Of a DNA stretch of 64,000 bases, positions 18,055-28,574 are shown piece after piece. This DNA comes from Pseudomonas saudimassiliensis. GTDB taxonomy: Bacteria > Pseudomonadota > Gammaproteobacteria > Pseudomonadales > Pseudomonadaceae. The notes under the pieces were generated by a model. The model saw only the letters and a program-made list of their open reading frames with translations. It ran no database searches and was not told the origin of the DNA. The first letter of the stretch is position 1. The number at the start of each line of letters is the position of its first letter. The DNA lies in the NCBI RefSeq assembly GCF_000939975.1, contig NZ_LK391969.1, positions 714,693 through 778,692 of the forward strand. Direction: 5' to 3'. The position numbers were made by a program, and so were the translations under genes.

Positions 18055-19098
18055 TTACTGGCTGAACAGATCCCGGTCCGGCTGCTGCTCCATCGCCGCC
18101 GGCAGATTCATGCCGAAATGCAGATAGGCGTGCCGGGTCACGACCCGGCCCCGCGGCGTGCGCATGATGAAGCCCTGCTGAATCAGGAAAGGCTCCAGCA
18201 CGTCCTCGATGGTGTGCCGTTCCTCGCTGATCGCCGCGGCCAGGCTGTCGATACCCACCGGCCCGCCGTCGAACTTGTCGATCATCGCCAGCAGCAGGCG
18301 GCGGTCCATATGGTCGAAGCCCTGGGCGTCCACGTCCAGCAGGTCCAGTGCCTTGTCGGCAATCTCCCGGGTAATACTGCCCTGCCCACGTACCTCGGCG
18401 TAGTCGCGCACCCGGCGCAGCAGTCGATTGGCGATCCGCGGCGTGCCGCGGGAGCGGCGCGCGATCTCGAAGGCCCCATCGGGGTGGATCTTGAGTCCGA
18501 GGATGCCGGCGGAACGGGAAACGATGGTCGCCAGGTCCTCGGTACCATAGAACTCCAGACGCTGGACGATACCGAAGCGGTCACGCAGCGGGTTGGTCAG
18601 CATGCCGGCGCGGGTGGTGGCACCGACCAGGGTGAAGGGTGGCAGATCGAGCTTGATGGAACGCGCGGCCGGCCCTTCGCCAATCATGATGTCGAGCTGA
18701 TAGTCTTCCATCGCCGGATAGAGAATTTCTTCGACTACCGGCGACAGGCGGTGAATCTCATCGACAAAGAGCACATCCCCCGCTTCCAAACTGGTCAGCA
18801 TCGCCGCCAGGTCGCCAGCGCGTTCGAGCACCGGACCCGAGGTGCTCTTGATTTTCACCCCCATCTCCTGGGCGATGATATTGGCCAGGGTGGTCTTGCC
18901 CAGCCCCGGCGGGCCGAAGATCAGCACATGATCCAGGGCTTCGCTGCGACCTCGGGCGGCCGCCATGAACAGCTCCATTTGCTCGCGCACGGCAGGCTGG
19001 CCAATGTAATCAGCCAGGCGATACGGACGGATGGCCCGATCAATGATTTCTTCCTGCTGCCGGGGCGCGGCGGCGATCAAACGGTCTTCTTCCAGCAT
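18055..19098 (-). CDS. ruvB: Holliday junction branch migration ATPase RuvB
   Basis: The 347-residue AAA+ motor has Walker [12 protein letters not shown] at about 62-72, Walker B FVDEIHRL near 113, sensor segment [18 protein letters not shown] near 160, and the C-terminal winged-helix DNA-binding domain with the [16 protein letters not shown] ending. It pumps DNA through RuvA-bound junctions. It is 45 bp downstream of ruvA on the same strand, and the ybgC-tol genes follow after 78 bp. Confidence 0.97.
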   Translation of the reverse strand: MLEEDRLIAAAPRQQEEIIDRAIRPYRLADYIGQPAVREQMELFMAAARGRSEALDHVLIFGPPGLGKTTLANIIAQEMGVKIKSTSGPVLERAGDLAAMLTSLEAGDVLFVDEIHRLSPVVEEILYPAMEDYQLDIMIGEGPAARSIKLDLPPFTLVGATTRAGMLTNPLRDRFGIVQRLEFYGTEDLATIVSRSAGILGLKIHPDGAFEIARRSRGTPRIANRLLRRVRDYAEVRGQGSITREIADKALDLLDVDAQGFDHMDRRLLLAMIDKFDGGPVGIDSLAAAISEERHTIEDVLEPFLIQQGFIMRTPRGRVVTRHAYLHFGMNLPAAMEQQPDRDLFSQ

Positions 19099-19143
19099 GG
19101 GGCTTCCGTGGTGCTTCGATTGATGGTTCGATCAACCGGTAAA

Positions 19144-19746
19144 TTAAACCATGCCCTTGAGGGCGCGGCGAATCAACTCTTCACTGCTGAGCCCGTCCTC
19201 CTTGATATTGGCGACGGCGCGGCTGGCTTCCTGGGGCTTGTACCCCAGCGCGATCAAGGCACTGACCGCATCAGCGGTACCGGACACAGCAACCGGCGCG
19301 GTGCCGGTGACCAGGGGTACGGCAGCACCGGGAATATCTTCCCAGGCCTTGAATCTGTCCTTGAGCTCCACCAGCAGGCGCTCTGCAGTTTTCTTGCCGA
19401 CGCCGGGTACGCGGGTCAGGGCACTGGTGTCCTGGGCCTGGACGGCGCCAATCAGCTCATCTACCTCCAACCCGGACATCAACGCCAGCGCCAGCTTCGG
19501 TCCAACGCCGTTGAGCTTGATCAGCTCACGGAACAATGCGCGGTCGCGCTTTTCCGCGAAGGCGTAGAGCAGCTGGGCATCCTCACGCACCACCAGATGG
19601 GTGTGCAGGGTGACCTTGTCGCCAATCGCCGGCAACCGATAGAAGGTACTCAGGGGGGCGTCCAGTTCATAGCCCACGCCATTCACATCCAGCAGGATGT
19701 GCGGCGGTTGTTTTTCCAGCAAAATGCCTGAAAGCCGGCCAATCAT
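19144..19746 (-). CDS. ruvA: Holliday junction binding protein RuvA
   Basis: The 200-residue protein starts [28 protein letters not shown]. It has an OB-fold domain I (about 1-62), two helix-hairpin-helix motifs in domain II ([17 protein letters not shown] and [20 protein letters not shown]), and a C-terminal domain III (about 150-200) that contacts RuvB. It forms the tetramer that holds the junction flat. It is ordered ruvC-ruvA-ruvB on the minus strand. Confidence 0.97.
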   Translation of the reverse strand: MIGRLSGILLEKQPPHILLDVNGVGYELDAPLSTFYRLPAIGDKVTLHTHLVVREDAQLLYAFAEKRDRALFRELIKLNGVGPKLALALMSGLEVDELIGAVQAQDTSALTRVPGVGKKTAERLLVELKDRFKAWEDIPGAAVPLVTGTAPVAVSGTADAVSALIALGYKPQEASRAVANIKEDGLSSEELIRRALKGMV

Positions 19747-19790
19747 CGTGTTTCGTCCTCTTCAAAGATAGTACGGCACCGCGCGACAGC

Positions 19791-20321
19791 TCAGCGGCGC
19801 CGCATGCGCCCGCCGCGCAGGCCCATCACCCCACCGCCGCCGACCTGCTCCTTGAGCGCGCGGGAATGGGCATGGCACAGGGCGATGGCCAGCGCATCGG
19901 CCGCGTCAGCCTGGGGCGTGCCGGACAGTCCCAGCAACTGGGTAACCATGTGCTGCACCTGGGTCTTGTCCGCCGCACCCGTACCGACCACCGCCTGCTT
20001 TACCTGGCGGGCCGTATATTCATGCACCTCCAGCCCGGCATGCACAGCCGCCACTATTGCGGCACCCCGGGCCTGGCCGAGCTTGAGCGCGGAATCGGGG
20101 TTGCGCGCCATGAATACCTGCTCGATGCTCAGCACTTCCGGCTGGTAGTTACCGATCAGCTCGCCAAGGCCGTCGAAAATCTGTTTCAGGCGATCGGCAA
20201 AAGGGCCATCGCCAAGGCGGATGCAACCGGACGTGACGTATTCGCAGCCGTTGCGGCCTTCGCGGACGATGCCGAAACCGGTAATCCGCGAACCGGGGTC
20301 AATGCCGAGAATCAGGGCCAT
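19791..20321 (-). CDS. ruvC: Holliday junction resolvase RuvC
   Basis: The 176-residue nuclease starts [17 protein letters not shown] with the catalytic Asp7. It has [22 protein letters not shown] around the second acidic residue (near 66) and [15 protein letters not shown] with the last acidic pair near 140. It cuts junctions symmetrically in the RuvABC resolvasome. The C-terminus is basic (RGGRMRRR). A hairpin terminator lies between yebC and this gene. Confidence 0.96.
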   Translation of the reverse strand: MALILGIDPGSRITGFGIVREGRNGCEYVTSGCIRLGDGPFADRLKQIFDGLGELIGNYQPEVLSIEQVFMARNPDSALKLGQARGAAIVAAVHAGLEVHEYTARQVKQAVVGTGAADKTQVQHMVTQLLGLSGTPQADAADALAIALCHAHSRALKEQVGGGGVMGLRGGRMRRR

Positions 20322-20348
20322 CTGCTGGGTCTCCCCGGTGGTGACATG

Positions 20349-20373
20349 AAAAAGGGAGGCAACGCCTCCCTTT
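20349..20373 (-). terminator. Rho-independent terminator after yebC
   Basis: On the minus strand GGGAGGC and GCCTCCC form a 7-bp stem (20354-20360 with 20364-20370, 3-nt loop) followed by TTTTT. It lies 21 bp after the yebC stop and 27 bp before the ruvC start. It would end or attenuate transcription from aspS-yebC before ruvCAB. Confidence 0.8.
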
Positions 20374-20393
20374 CATCGAGTAGGTCGCCTTGC

Positions 20394-21140
20394 TCACTCC
20401 ATCTGCGCCAGCACGTCGTCCGGGATCTCGGCATTGGAGTAGACGTTCTGCACGTCGTCCAGGTCCTCCAGCATGTCGATCAGCCGAATGACCTTCTGCG
20501 CGGTGTCCAGATCCAGCGGCGTGGTGGTAGCGGGGATCATACTGATTTCCGCTGCCTCGCTGGTGAAGCCGGCACTGTCCAGGGCATCCTTTACCGCACC
20601 GAACTCCTCGAATGCGGTGAATACGTCGAAGGAGCCGTCATCGTTGCTGACAACATCCTCGGCGCCCGCTTCCAGGGCTGCTTCCATCAGGGCATCCTCA
20701 TCGACACCCGGCGCATAACTGATCTGGCCCCGACGGGTGAACAGGTAGGCCACCGAGCCGTCGGTACCCAGGTTACCACCGCACTTGCTGAACGCATGGC
20801 GCACTTCGCTGACAGTGCGGTTGCGGTTGTCGGTCATCACCTCGACCAGCACCGCCACGCCACCGGAGCCATAGCCCTCATAGGTCAGCTCTTCCATGTT
20901 GTCCGCGTCGTTGCTGCCGACACCGCGGGCGATGGCGCGATCAATGGTGTCGCGGGTCATGTTGGCGGTCAGCGCCTTGTCCACCGCGGCGCGTAGCCGG
21001 GGGTTGTCCGCCGGCACCGGGCCGCCGAGCTTGGCAGCGACCGTCAGCTCACGAATCAGCTTGGTGAAGATCTTGCCGCGCTTGGCATCCTGCGCTGCCT
21101 TGCGGTGCTTGATATTCGCCCATTTGGAATGACCAGCCAT
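20394..21140 (-). CDS. yebC: YebC/PmpR-family transcriptional regulator
   Basis: The 248-residue protein starts [23 protein letters not shown], the hallmark of the YebC/TACO1 family. It continues with [36 protein letters not shown] and [19 protein letters not shown]. YebC proteins act as DNA-binding regulators (PmpR in P. aeruginosa represses quinolone signalling); recent work on relatives implicates them in translation of difficult sequences. I chose ATG 21140 by family start. It lies 81 bp downstream of aspS on the same strand. Confidence 0.95.
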   Translation of the reverse strand: MAGHSKWANIKHRKAAQDAKRGKIFTKLIRELTVAAKLGGPVPADNPRLRAAVDKALTANMTRDTIDRAIARGVGSNDADNMEELTYEGYGSGGVAVLVEVMTDNRNRTVSEVRHAFSKCGGNLGTDGSVAYLFTRRGQISYAPGVDEDALMEAALEAGAEDVVSNDDGSFDVFTAFEEFGAVKDALDSAGFTSEAAEISMIPATTTPLDLDTAQKVIRLIDMLEDLDDVQNVYSNAEIPDDVLAQME

Positions 21141-21221
21141 AACCAACTCCATGCAATTCGGTAACATCACCCGCCAGCGAACCAGCGGGCACACAATCGC
21201 GCCGAGGCGGCGCTCCTACTG

Positions 21222-22997
21222 TTATTCGACCTTCGGCTGCTCGCGCAGACGGATGCTCAGCTCGCGCAACGCCTTGGCGTCCACCAGGCCAGGCGCCTGG
21301 GTCATGACATCTGCCGCGCTCTGGGTTTTCGGGAAGGCAATCACTTCGCGGATCGACTGGGCGCCGGTCATCAGCATCACCAGACGATCCAGACCGAAGG
21401 CCAGGCCACCGTGCGGCGGCGCACCGTACTTCAGCGCGTCGAGCAGGAAGCCGAACTTCTCCTGCTGCTCCTCGGGGCTGATGCCGAGAATGGTGAATAC
21501 CGCCTGCTGCATTTCCTTGCGGTGGATACGGATCGAGCCGCCACCCAGCTCGGTGCCGTTGAGCACCATGTCGTAGGCGCGGGAGAGGGCCCCGGCCGGG
21601 TTGGCCTGCAGCTCCTCCGGCGAGCACTTGGGTGCGGTGAACGGGTGGTGCAGCGCACTCAGGCTGCCATCGTCGTTCTCTTCGAACATCGGGAAATCAA
21701 CGACCCACAACGGCGCCCATTCGCAGGTAAGCAGCTGCAGATCATGGCCCAGGCGAATGCGCAGCGCGCCCAGCGCCTCGGAAACCACCTTGGCCCGGTC
21801 GGCGCCAAAGAACACGATATCGCCATCGACAGCGCCGACGCGATCGAGGATGACATTGAGGTTGTCCTCGGGGATGAACTTGACGATCGGCGACTGCAGG
21901 CCTTCGACACCCTTGGCGCGCTCGTTGACCTTGATGTAGGCCAGGCCCTTGGCACCGTAGATGCCGACGAATTTGGTGTAGTCATCGATCTGCTTGCGCG
22001 GCATGGCGGCACCGCCTGGTACGCGCAGAGCGGCAACGCGGCCCTTCGGGTCGCTGGCCGGGCCACTGAAGACCTTGAAATCGACCTCGGTCAGCTGGTC
22101 GGCCACGTCCACCAGTTCCAGGGGGTTACGCAGGTCCGGCTTGTCCGACCCGTAGCGGCGCATGGCCTCTTCGAAAGTCATGTGCGGGAAGTCGCCCAGG
22201 TCCAGGTCCAGAACTTCCTTGAACAGCCCGCGGATCATGCCCTCGGTCAGGCCCATGATGTCCTGTTCATCGAGGAAGCTGGTCTCGATGTCGATCTGGG
22301 TGAATTCCGGCTGGCGATCGGCGCGCAGGTCTTCGTCACGGAAGCACTTGGCGATCTGGTAGTAACGATCGAAGCCGGCCACCATCAGCAGCTGCTTGAA
22401 CAGCTGCGGCGATTGCGGCAGGGCAAAGAAGTGGCCGGGGTGGGTGCGGCTGGGCACCAGATAGTCCCGGGCGCCTTCCGGCGTGGCACGGGTCAGGATC
22501 GGCGTTTCCACGTCGAGGAAGCCGTTGTCGTCCAGGTAGCGGCGGATGCTGCTGGTGATGCGCGAGCGCAGCTTCAGCTTGGCGGCCATTTCCGGGCGGC
22601 GCAGGTCGATGAACCGATAGCGCAGGCGGGTCTCCTCACCCACATCGGAGTATTCATCCAGGGGAAATGGCGGGGTCTCGGCCTGGTTCAGCACTTCCAG
22701 CTCGTAACCCAACACCTCGATGGCGCCGGACGCCATGTTCGGGTTGACCGCGCCGGCCGGCCGCGGACGCACCTTGCCGCGCACCTTGACCACATACTCG
22801 CTGCGCACCCGGTCAGCCAGGGCGAAGGTGTCTTCGCGGTCCGGATCGAACACTACCTGAGCCAGTCCTTCGCGATCACGGATATCGAGAAAGATCACCC
22901 CACCATGGTCACGGCGGCGGTGAACCCAGCCGCAAAGTGTCACTTCCTGGTCCGCCAGCGTTTCGTTCAACTGGCCGCAATAGTGGGTACGCATCAT
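21222..22997 (-). CDS. aspS: Aspartyl-tRNA synthetase
   Basis: The 591-residue class II synthetase has an N-terminal OB anticodon-binding domain ([23 protein letters not shown], about 20-42). Motif 2 is near [21 protein letters not shown] (about 215-235), a bacterial GAD insertion domain spans about 290-420, and motif 3 is [15 protein letters not shown] near 535. It charges tRNA-Asp, and in pseudomonads probably also tRNA-Asn. The start [10 protein letters not shown] at 22997 matches the family; ATG 22994 is the alternative. Confidence 0.97.
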   Translation of the reverse strand: MMRTHYCGQLNETLADQEVTLCGWVHRRRDHGGVIFLDIRDREGLAQVVFDPDREDTFALADRVRSEYVVKVRGKVRPRPAGAVNPNMASGAIEVLGYELEVLNQAETPPFPLDEYSDVGEETRLRYRFIDLRRPEMAAKLKLRSRITSSIRRYLDDNGFLDVETPILTRATPEGARDYLVPSRTHPGHFFALPQSPQLFKQLLMVAGFDRYYQIAKCFRDEDLRADRQPEFTQIDIETSFLDEQDIMGLTEGMIRGLFKEVLDLDLGDFPHMTFEEAMRRYGSDKPDLRNPLELVDVADQLTEVDFKVFSGPASDPKGRVAALRVPGGAAMPRKQIDDYTKFVGIYGAKGLAYIKVNERAKGVEGLQSPIVKFIPEDNLNVILDRVGAVDGDIVFFGADRAKVVSEALGALRIRLGHDLQLLTCEWAPLWVVDFPMFEENDDGSLSALHHPFTAPKCSPEELQANPAGALSRAYDMVLNGTELGGGSIRIHRKEMQQAVFTILGISPEEQQEKFGFLLDALKYGAPPHGGLAFGLDRLVMLMTGAQSIREVIAFPKTQSAADVMTQAPGLVDAKALRELSIRLREQPKVE

Positions 22998-23239
22998 GAG
23001 TGTGGAATCCTGTTGTCGACAGAGCGGCTGCGTCCTGGCCAAGCGCCTTGGCCCTACGTCAGCGCAGATAGATAAAAGCGCCATAATATACCCGATGTCA
23101 CCCATCCCAGGCGAGCATTGCGCGGCAATGCGCCATTCATAGGGCGCCGCAATCCCAACGATTGGCAAACAGGGCTTGAGGACAGGCCGCTACGGCATAT
23201 ACTGGTGAAACATTTTCCGCAGCAACCTGGAGATAAAGT

Positions 23240-23710
23240 ATGAAGATTGATATCGGTATCAACCAGAAGGATCGGGAAGCTATTGCCCAGGGTCTGTCCC
23301 ACTTGCTGGCGGACACCTACACGCTCTACCTGAAAACCCACAATTTCCACTGGAACGTGAAGGGCCCGATGTTCCAGACCCTGCATACCATGTTCGAGAC
23401 CCAGTACACCGAACTGGCCACCGCGGTCGACGAGATCGCCGAGCGTATCCGCACCCTGGGTTTCCCGGCGCCGGGTACCTACAAGGCCTTCGCCGAGCTG
23501 AGCTCCATCAAGGAAGAAGACGGCGTGCCGGAAGCGTCCGAGATGATCCGCCTGCTGGTGGAAGGCCAGGAAGCCTGCGCCCGCACTGCGCGCGAAGCCT
23601 TCCCTGCCTGTGAAAAGGCCAGCGACGAGCCCAGCGCCGACCTGCTGACCCAGCGCATGCAAGCCCATGAAAAAACCGCCTGGATGCTGCGCAGCCTGCT
23701 GGAAAAGTAA
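23240..23710 (+). CDS. dps: Dps-family DNA-protection/ferritin-like protein
   Basis: The 156-residue ferritin-like protein carries the Dps ferroxidase signature [46 protein letters not shown] (about 31-76), including the His and Asp/Glu residues of the inter-subunit iron site. It stores iron, detoxifies peroxide and may bind DNA. CTGGAGA precedes the ATG by the usual distance. It diverges from aspS, the same arrangement I recall around PA0962 and PA0963. Confidence 0.92.
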   Translation: MKIDIGINQKDREAIAQGLSHLLADTYTLYLKTHNFHWNVKGPMFQTLHTMFETQYTELATAVDEIAERIRTLGFPAPGTYKAFAELSSIKEEDGVPEASEMIRLLVEGQEACARTAREAFPACEKASDEPSADLLTQRMQAHEKTAWMLRSLLEK

Positions 23711-23723
23711 CAGCCTGAACCGG

Positions 23724-23749
23724 GGGCGGGCACTCGTCCGCCCTTCCTT
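23724..23749 (+). terminator. Possible terminator hairpin after dps
   Basis: A 6-bp GC stem (GGGCGG at 23724-23729 with CCGCCC at 23738-23743) lies 14 bp after the dps stop and is followed by the weak tract TTCCTT. Confidence 0.4.
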
Positions 23750-23867
23750 GCCTAACCCCCTCTCCTATCCTCTTTGTGACTACACCTGTTTCAGGTTAGA
23801 GTGCGCTCCCGGCCCCGGGTCTGGTGCCGGCCTTTTAAAAGCCACAGTTACAACAGGATGAATCGTT

Positions 23868-24455
23868 TTGAACAGTATCCGTTACCTTCATTTGATTGTC
23901 GGTCTGGCAGCCCTGCTGTCCGGCCTGTATTACAGCATGCCCTTTTTCAGCCAGAGCGGTCTCATCGACCTATCGGCCATCACCGCTTTGCTGCTGGGTC
24001 TGATCAATATCCAACAGTTCAGCCACAGTAACCGCAGCCGCTCCCCGGTCCGCAATGCACTCGCCGTACTTGGGGCGATCCTGTTGTTGGTCGGCGCGCT
24101 GATTCCGCTGGTGATCCTGCTGGCCAACCCGGCCGCTGGCGGCCTGCTGACCCTGGCGGTAGGCCTCAGCGTGGCCGCGGTCTGCCTGTTTGCCGGTCTC
24201 ACCCTGACCGCCATGCTCGCCCAAAGCACGCGGCACGGCACTACCGGGCCGCGGGAAACAGGCACGGTCAAATGGTTCAATACCAGCAAGGGGTTCGGGT
24301 TCATTTCCCGGGACCAGGGCGAAGACGTGTTCGTGCACTTTCGCGCCATCCGTGGCGATGGTCATCGGGTACTACTGGAAGGCCAGCGGGTGGAGTTCAT
24401 CGTGGCCCAGCGGGAAAAGGGTCTGCAGGCCGAAGACGTCGAGCCCCTCGACTGA
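23868..24455 (+). CDS. Membrane-anchored cold-shock-domain protein
   Basis: The 195-residue product has four hydrophobic segments (about 7-25, 36-50, 64-87, 92-118), then a linker and a complete C-terminal cold-shock domain (about 131-195). The RNA-binding motifs KGFGFI (141-146) and VFVHF (154-158) are intact. A tethered CSD would face the cytoplasm and could bind single-stranded nucleic acid at the membrane. The start appears to be TTG 23868, since the nearby ATG at 23858 is in another frame; AGGA lies 11 nt upstream. It is convergent with slyX. I recall the same neighbour (PA0961) in P. aeruginosa, where its role is unclear. Confidence 0.83.
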   Translation: MNSIRYLHLIVGLAALLSGLYYSMPFFSQSGLIDLSAITALLLGLINIQQFSHSNRSRSPVRNALAVLGAILLLVGALIPLVILLANPAAGGLLTLAVGLSVAAVCLFAGLTLTAMLAQSTRHGTTGPRETGTVKWFNTSKGFGFISRDQGEDVFVHFRAIRGDGHRVLLEGQRVEFIVAQREKGLQAEDVEPLD

Positions 24456-24671
24456 TCAGTAATGGGGCGGAGGCTGATCGTCCTCCGCATCCCCCGGCAT
24501 GGATGCCGCCAGATCGGCCTGTCGGCGGGCCAGCAGTTCCAGGGCCCGCTGCAATTTTTCCAGTTCCAGCTGCTGACGGCTCACCACATCGTTCAACGCC
24601 TGAATAGTGTCATCCTGAAACGCCAGGCGTGTTTCCAGCTCATCCATTCTGGTAATCAACTGCTCACTCAT
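24456..24671 (-). CDS. slyX: SlyX family protein
   Basis: The 71-residue protein starts MSEQLITRMDELETRLAFQDDTIQALNDVVSRQQ, an all-helical coiled coil, and ends in the typical PPPHY tail. SlyX proteins are widespread and of unknown biochemical role. Its ATG overlaps the TGA of the HIT gene (ATGA), so the two are co-translated. It converges on the cold-shock-domain gene with no spacer. Confidence 0.93.
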   Translation of the reverse strand: MSEQLITRMDELETRLAFQDDTIQALNDVVSRQQLELEKLQRALELLARRQADLAASMPGDAEDDQPPPHY

Positions 24672-25099
24672 TTGAACCGCTCCGCATAATCAAAGTTTGA
24701 GCTCAGCACAGTCTGCAAGCGCCGGACGCAGTTGTGCAATTGCTCTTCGGTATAAGGCACAGCAGGCAACTTCCCCCATACCGGCGCAGGCCAGGCCGGA
24801 TCATGCCGATAGCGCACGACATGATGAACGTGCAGTTGGGGAACCATGTTACCCAGCGCTGCGATGTTGATCTTGTGGGCGGAGAAGGCGTCTTTCAGCG
24901 CCTCGGCCAGCAGGCAGGATTCGTCCAGCAATTGCTGCCGGTCGGCCTGATCCAACTGGAATATCTCGGCAACATCCTCCCGCCTGGGCACCAGTACAAA
25001 CCACGGGTACTGGGCGTCATTGATCAATAACAGTGCACACAGGGGGAAGTCACCTATCCAAATGCCATCATTGACGAGTTGCGGATGAAGACTATACAT
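24668..25099 (-). CDS. HIT-domain protein
   Basis: The 143-residue histidine-triad protein begins MYSLHPQLVNDGIWIGDFPL, with PWFVLVPRREDVAEIFQL in the middle and the nucleotide-binding triad variant QLHVHHVVRYRHD (about 90-102). HIT enzymes hydrolyse or transfer nucleotides. I chose ATG 25099, preceded by AAGGA; an in-frame ATG at 25129 adds unrelated residues. It is the first gene of a pair with slyX and diverges from the oprD porin gene. Confidence 0.88.
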   Translation of the reverse strand: MYSLHPQLVNDGIWIGDFPLCALLLINDAQYPWFVLVPRREDVAEIFQLDQADRQQLLDESCLLAEALKDAFSAHKINIAALGNMVPQLHVHHVVRYRHDPAWPAPVWGKLPAVPYTEEQLHNCVRRLQTVLSSNFDYAERFK

Positions 25100-25379
25100 A
25101 GAACTTCCTTTATCAAAAAAGTGTCCCATAAACCCGCCAAATAATGAGACAGGTCAAGGAAATCACGGAGGAAAACGCTAAGCTCTTGCTGTGCTTGGCA
25201 ATAATACAGCAGGTCCGGAGTAGCTGAGGCCAACGAATGCAAGTCGGACGAATTTTTTTGCGTTTCGCTTTCGCATTTTTGGAACTTTGCTGCTTTACTC
25301 AATGCGATACGTTTTTGAAGAAGCTGCGCCGGGATTGTAACCAGAGCACATTCTTTATTACAGGTAAGGAGCACAGGAC

Positions 25380-26660
25380 ATGAAAGACACTGTTAAATGG
25401 GGTTCCCTCGCCTTGGCAGTCGCCGCGGCAAATGGGCTTGTTGCGACTCAGGCTGTCGCCCAGGGCGAAGGATTCGTAGAAGGTGCTACCGCCACACTGG
25501 AAAGCCGTACACTGTATTTCAACCGCGACTATCGAGATCCAGGCCAAGCCAACCAGAACACCGCCAACATGAGCCGTGCGGAAGAAGCAGCAACCGGCTT
25601 CATCTTGAACTTCCAGTCTGGTTACACCCAGGGTCCCGTTGGCTTGGGCGCGGACGTACTGGCGCTCGCCGGCATAAAGCTGGACAGCAGCGGTGGTCAT
25701 AACGGCCGCCTGAACATGCTGCCCACCCGCTCGGATGGTGACACCGTTGCCGAATACGCTGAAATCCGCGGCGCGGTAAAGGCCAACATTGCAGGCGACA
25801 CCACGCTGCGCTACGGCGTTCACATGGTCGAGAACCCGGTTATCAATTACGAGGACGCCCGCCTGCTGCCTAACCACTATTTCGGTTACAGCATCGCCAA
25901 CACGTCCATCGACGGCCTCTTCGTTGAAGCAGGTCGCATGACCGATCGTGGTGAGATGGGAGCATCCTCACAGCGTGAAGGCGCTTTCGTTGCAGATGAA
26001 GACCAAAAGGTCGATTACCTGGGCGGCACCTACGAATTCGCCGACACCCTCAGCGCCTCGCTGTACACCTCCAAGGCCGAAGATCTGTGGAAACGTCACT
26101 TCGCTGGCATAACCCACAAAGCAGATCTGGGCAACGACCTGAGCCTGACCTCCGACCTGTCCTACTACAAGACATCGGATGACAGTGCTGCGGGTACCAA
26201 CCTTGGCAGAGGGTTCGATAACAACGCCACCTCGCTGGCGGTCACCCTGGGCGCCGGTTTCCATGACTTTACCGTTGCCTATCAGCGTATGGGTGGCGAT
26301 GCCGGCTTCGATTACTTCGATAGCGGTATCTATCTTGCCAACTCGGTACAGGTACTCGACTTTAACGCCGAAGACGAGCGCTCGTGGCAAGCCCGCTACG
26401 ACTACGATTTCGAGGGCGTGGGCATTCCCGGCCTGACCTTCATGACTCGCTATATCACGGGTGACAATATTGCCACCGCCGATAGCCCGAGGGACTCGCG
26501 CTGGGAACGTGATACCGATATTCGCTATACAGTCCAACGCGGCTTCCTCCAGGGCGTCGATCTGGTATGGCGCAACGCGACTGTTCGGCAGCATGCCAAC
26601 CTGGGCGGCGACATCGACGAAAACCGTTTGATCGCCTCCTATACCTGGAACCTGCTCTAA
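25380..26660 (+). CDS. OprD-family outer membrane porin
   Basis: The 426-residue protein has a signal peptide ending near AVAQ, then the family start FVEGATATLESRTLYFNRDY. Alternating beta strands follow and the protein ends LIASYTWNLL. Members form 18-strand barrels that take up basic amino acids, small acids or aromatic substrates; the substrate cannot be read here. AAGGAG precedes the ATG. The 280-bp upstream intergenic region shared with the HIT gene is AT-richer than its surroundings and shows no gene. A terminator follows. Confidence 0.93.
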   Translation: MKDTVKWGSLALAVAAANGLVATQAVAQGEGFVEGATATLESRTLYFNRDYRDPGQANQNTANMSRAEEAATGFILNFQSGYTQGPVGLGADVLALAGIKLDSSGGHNGRLNMLPTRSDGDTVAEYAEIRGAVKANIAGDTTLRYGVHMVENPVINYEDARLLPNHYFGYSIANTSIDGLFVEAGRMTDRGEMGASSQREGAFVADEDQKVDYLGGTYEFADTLSASLYTSKAEDLWKRHFAGITHKADLGNDLSLTSDLSYYKTSDDSAAGTNLGRGFDNNATSLAVTLGAGFHDFTVAYQRMGGDAGFDYFDSGIYLANSVQVLDFNAEDERSWQARYDYDFEGVGIPGLTFMTRYITGDNIATADSPRDSRWERDTDIRYTVQRGFLQGVDLVWRNATVRQHANLGGDIDENRLIASYTWNLL

Positions 26661-26684
26661 GCACTGCGGCCCCAGGCCAGATCA

Positions 26685-26708
26685 AACCCGGCTCCGGCCG
26701 GGTTTTTT
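26685..26708 (+). terminator. Rho-independent terminator of the oprD-family gene
   Basis: An 8-bp perfect stem AACCCGGC/GCCGGGTT (26685-26692 with 26697-26704) is followed by a run of six T, 25 bp after the porin stop. Confidence 0.9.
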
Positions 26709-26837
26709 CTTGCTTACCGCCCGGCTGAAAAGCCCGCCGCTGCTCCCCAGTCCGCCCTGCGGCAGGCTATACGCCGCCAGGGGACGAACGTACAATAAGC
26801 CGCATTATCCGATTCTGCTCTCAGGACCATCTCCTCC

Positions 26838-28574
26838 ATGCGCACCAGTCAATACCTGATCTCCACCCTCAAGGAAACTCCCTCCGACGCGACCGTCATC
26901 AGCCATCAGCTGATGCTGCGCGCTGGCATGATCCGCAAGATCGCCTCGGGCCTGTACACCTGGTTGCCGATGGGCCTGCGGGTGCTGCGCAAGGTAGAAA
27001 AGGTGGTGCGCGAGGAAATGGACAGCGCCGGCGCGCTGGAAGTCCTCATGCCGGCCATCCAGCCGGCGGAACTGTGGCAGGAATCCGGCCGCTGGGAACA
27101 GTACGGCCCTGAATTGCTGCGCCTGCAGGACCGCCACGGCCGGGACTTCTGCGTGGGCCCCACCCACGAGGAAGTGATCACCGAGCTGGCGCGTAACGAG
27201 ATCTCCAGCTACAAGCAGCTGCCGCTCAACCTGTACCAGATCCAGACCAAATTCCGCGACGAAATCCGTCCGCGCTTTGGCCTGATGCGCGCCCGGGAAT
27301 TCACCATGAAGGATGCCTACTCCTTCCACCTGGAACAGGACTCCCTGCAGCAGACCTACGATCGCATGTACCAGGCCTACTGCAATATCTTCAGCCGCCT
27401 GGGGCTGAACTACCGCCCGGTGGTCGCCGACAACGGCTCGATCGGCGGGGAAGGCTCCCATGAATTCCATGTGCTGGCGGACTCCGGTGAGGATGCCATC
27501 GTGTTCTCCGATACCGGCACCTACGCCGCCAACATGGAAAAGGCTACCGCCCTGTTGCCCCAAGGCGAGCGCCCGGCCCCGGCCGAAGAGCTTACCCTGG
27601 TGGACACGCCGAACCAGCAGACCATCGAGTCCGTATGCGACTTCCTTGGGTTGCCCGCCGAGCGCACCGTGAAATCCCTGATCGTGCTGGGTGTTGCCAA
27701 GGAAGAAGGGGCACCCCAACCGCTGGTAGCCCTTATTCTGCGTGGTGACCACGAGCTGAACGAGATCAAGGCCGAGAATCACCCGGCCATCCACGCGCCG
27801 CTGACCTTTGCCAGCGAAGCACAGATCCAGCAAGCCATTGGCTGCAAGCCAGGCTCCATCGGGCCGATCGATTTGCCGATGCAGGTGATTGCCGACTACA
27901 GCGCGGCGCATCTCGCGGACTTCGTCTGCGGTGCCAACCAGGACGGCAAGCACCTGCGTGGCGTCAATTGGCAGCGTGATGCACGCTTCGATGAGGTCGC
28001 CGACCTGCGCAACGTGGTCGAGGGCGACGCCAGCCCGGACGGCAACGGCACCCTGGTCATCAAGCGCGGCATTGAAGTCGGGCATATCTTCCAGCTGGGT
28101 CGCAAGTACAGCGAAGCCATGCAATGCACCGTGCTCAACGAGCAGGGCAAGACCTCCACCCTGATCATGGGTTGCTATGGCATCGGCGTTTCCCGGGTGG
28201 TCGCTTCGTCCATCGAACAGAACCACGATGCCCGCGGCATTATCTGGCCGGATGCCCTGGCACCCTTCCAGGTGGTGCTGGTGCCCATGAAGATGGAAAG
28301 CTCTGACGCGGTGCGCGAAGCCACTGAGCAGCTGTACCAGGGCCTGCAGCAGGCTGGTGTCGAGGTGCTGCTGGATGACCGCGACAAGAAAGTCAGCCCC
28401 GGCATGAAATTCGCCGACATGGACCTGATCGGGATCCCACACCGCGTGGTGATCAGCGATCGCGGGCTGGCCGAAGGGCAGCTGGAGTACAAGTACCGCC
28501 GCGACCAGGACGCCTGCAACGTGCCCGCTGCCGATATGCTCGACTTCCTGATCGAACGCACCCGCTCCCAATGA
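26838..28574 (+). CDS. proS: Prolyl-tRNA synthetase (bacterial type)
   Basis: The 578-residue class II enzyme has [18 protein letters not shown] at the start, [17 protein letters not shown] in motif 1, [13 protein letters not shown] and [25 protein letters not shown] in motif 2. An editing insertion domain spans about 220-410, with [17 protein letters not shown] in motif 3. It charges tRNA-Pro and edits Ala. A lipoprotein gene overlaps its stop by four bases. Confidence 0.97.
   Translation: MRTSQYLISTLKETPSDATVISHQLMLRAGMIRKIASGLYTWLPMGLRVLRKVEKVVREEMDSAGALEVLMPAIQPAELWQESGRWEQYGPELLRLQDRHGRDFCVGPTHEEVITELARNEISSYKQLPLNLYQIQTKFRDEIRPRFGLMRAREFTMKDAYSFHLEQDSLQQTYDRMYQAYCNIFSRLGLNYRPVVADNGSIGGEGSHEFHVLADSGEDAIVFSDTGTYAANMEKATALLPQGERPAPAEELTLVDTPNQQTIESVCDFLGLPAERTVKSLIVLGVAKEEGAPQPLVALILRGDHELNEIKAENHPAIHAPLTFASEAQIQQAIGCKPGSIGPIDLPMQVIADYSAAHLADFVCGANQDGKHLRGVNWQRDARFDEVADLRNVVEGDASPDGNGTLVIKRGIEVGHIFQLGRKYSEAMQCTVLNEQGKTSTLIMGCYGIGVSRVVASSIEQNHDARGIIWPDALAPFQVVLVPMKMESSDAVREATEQLYQGLQQAGVEVLLDDRDKKVSPGMKFADMDLIGIPHRVVISDRGLAEGQLEYKYRRDQDACNVPAADMLDFLIERTRSQ

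Noticed and set aside
18118-19731. 537-codon plus-strand open frame across ruvA-ruvB
   Set aside because: Antisense to two well-recognised genes, with no family resemblance.
21411-23075. 554-codon plus-strand open frame opposite aspS
   Set aside because: aspS motifs are complete on the minus strand; the other frame is a compositional shadow.
26805-28571. 588-codon minus-strand open frame opposite proS
   Set aside because: proS is unambiguous on the plus strand and the opposite frame ends at its boundaries by chance.
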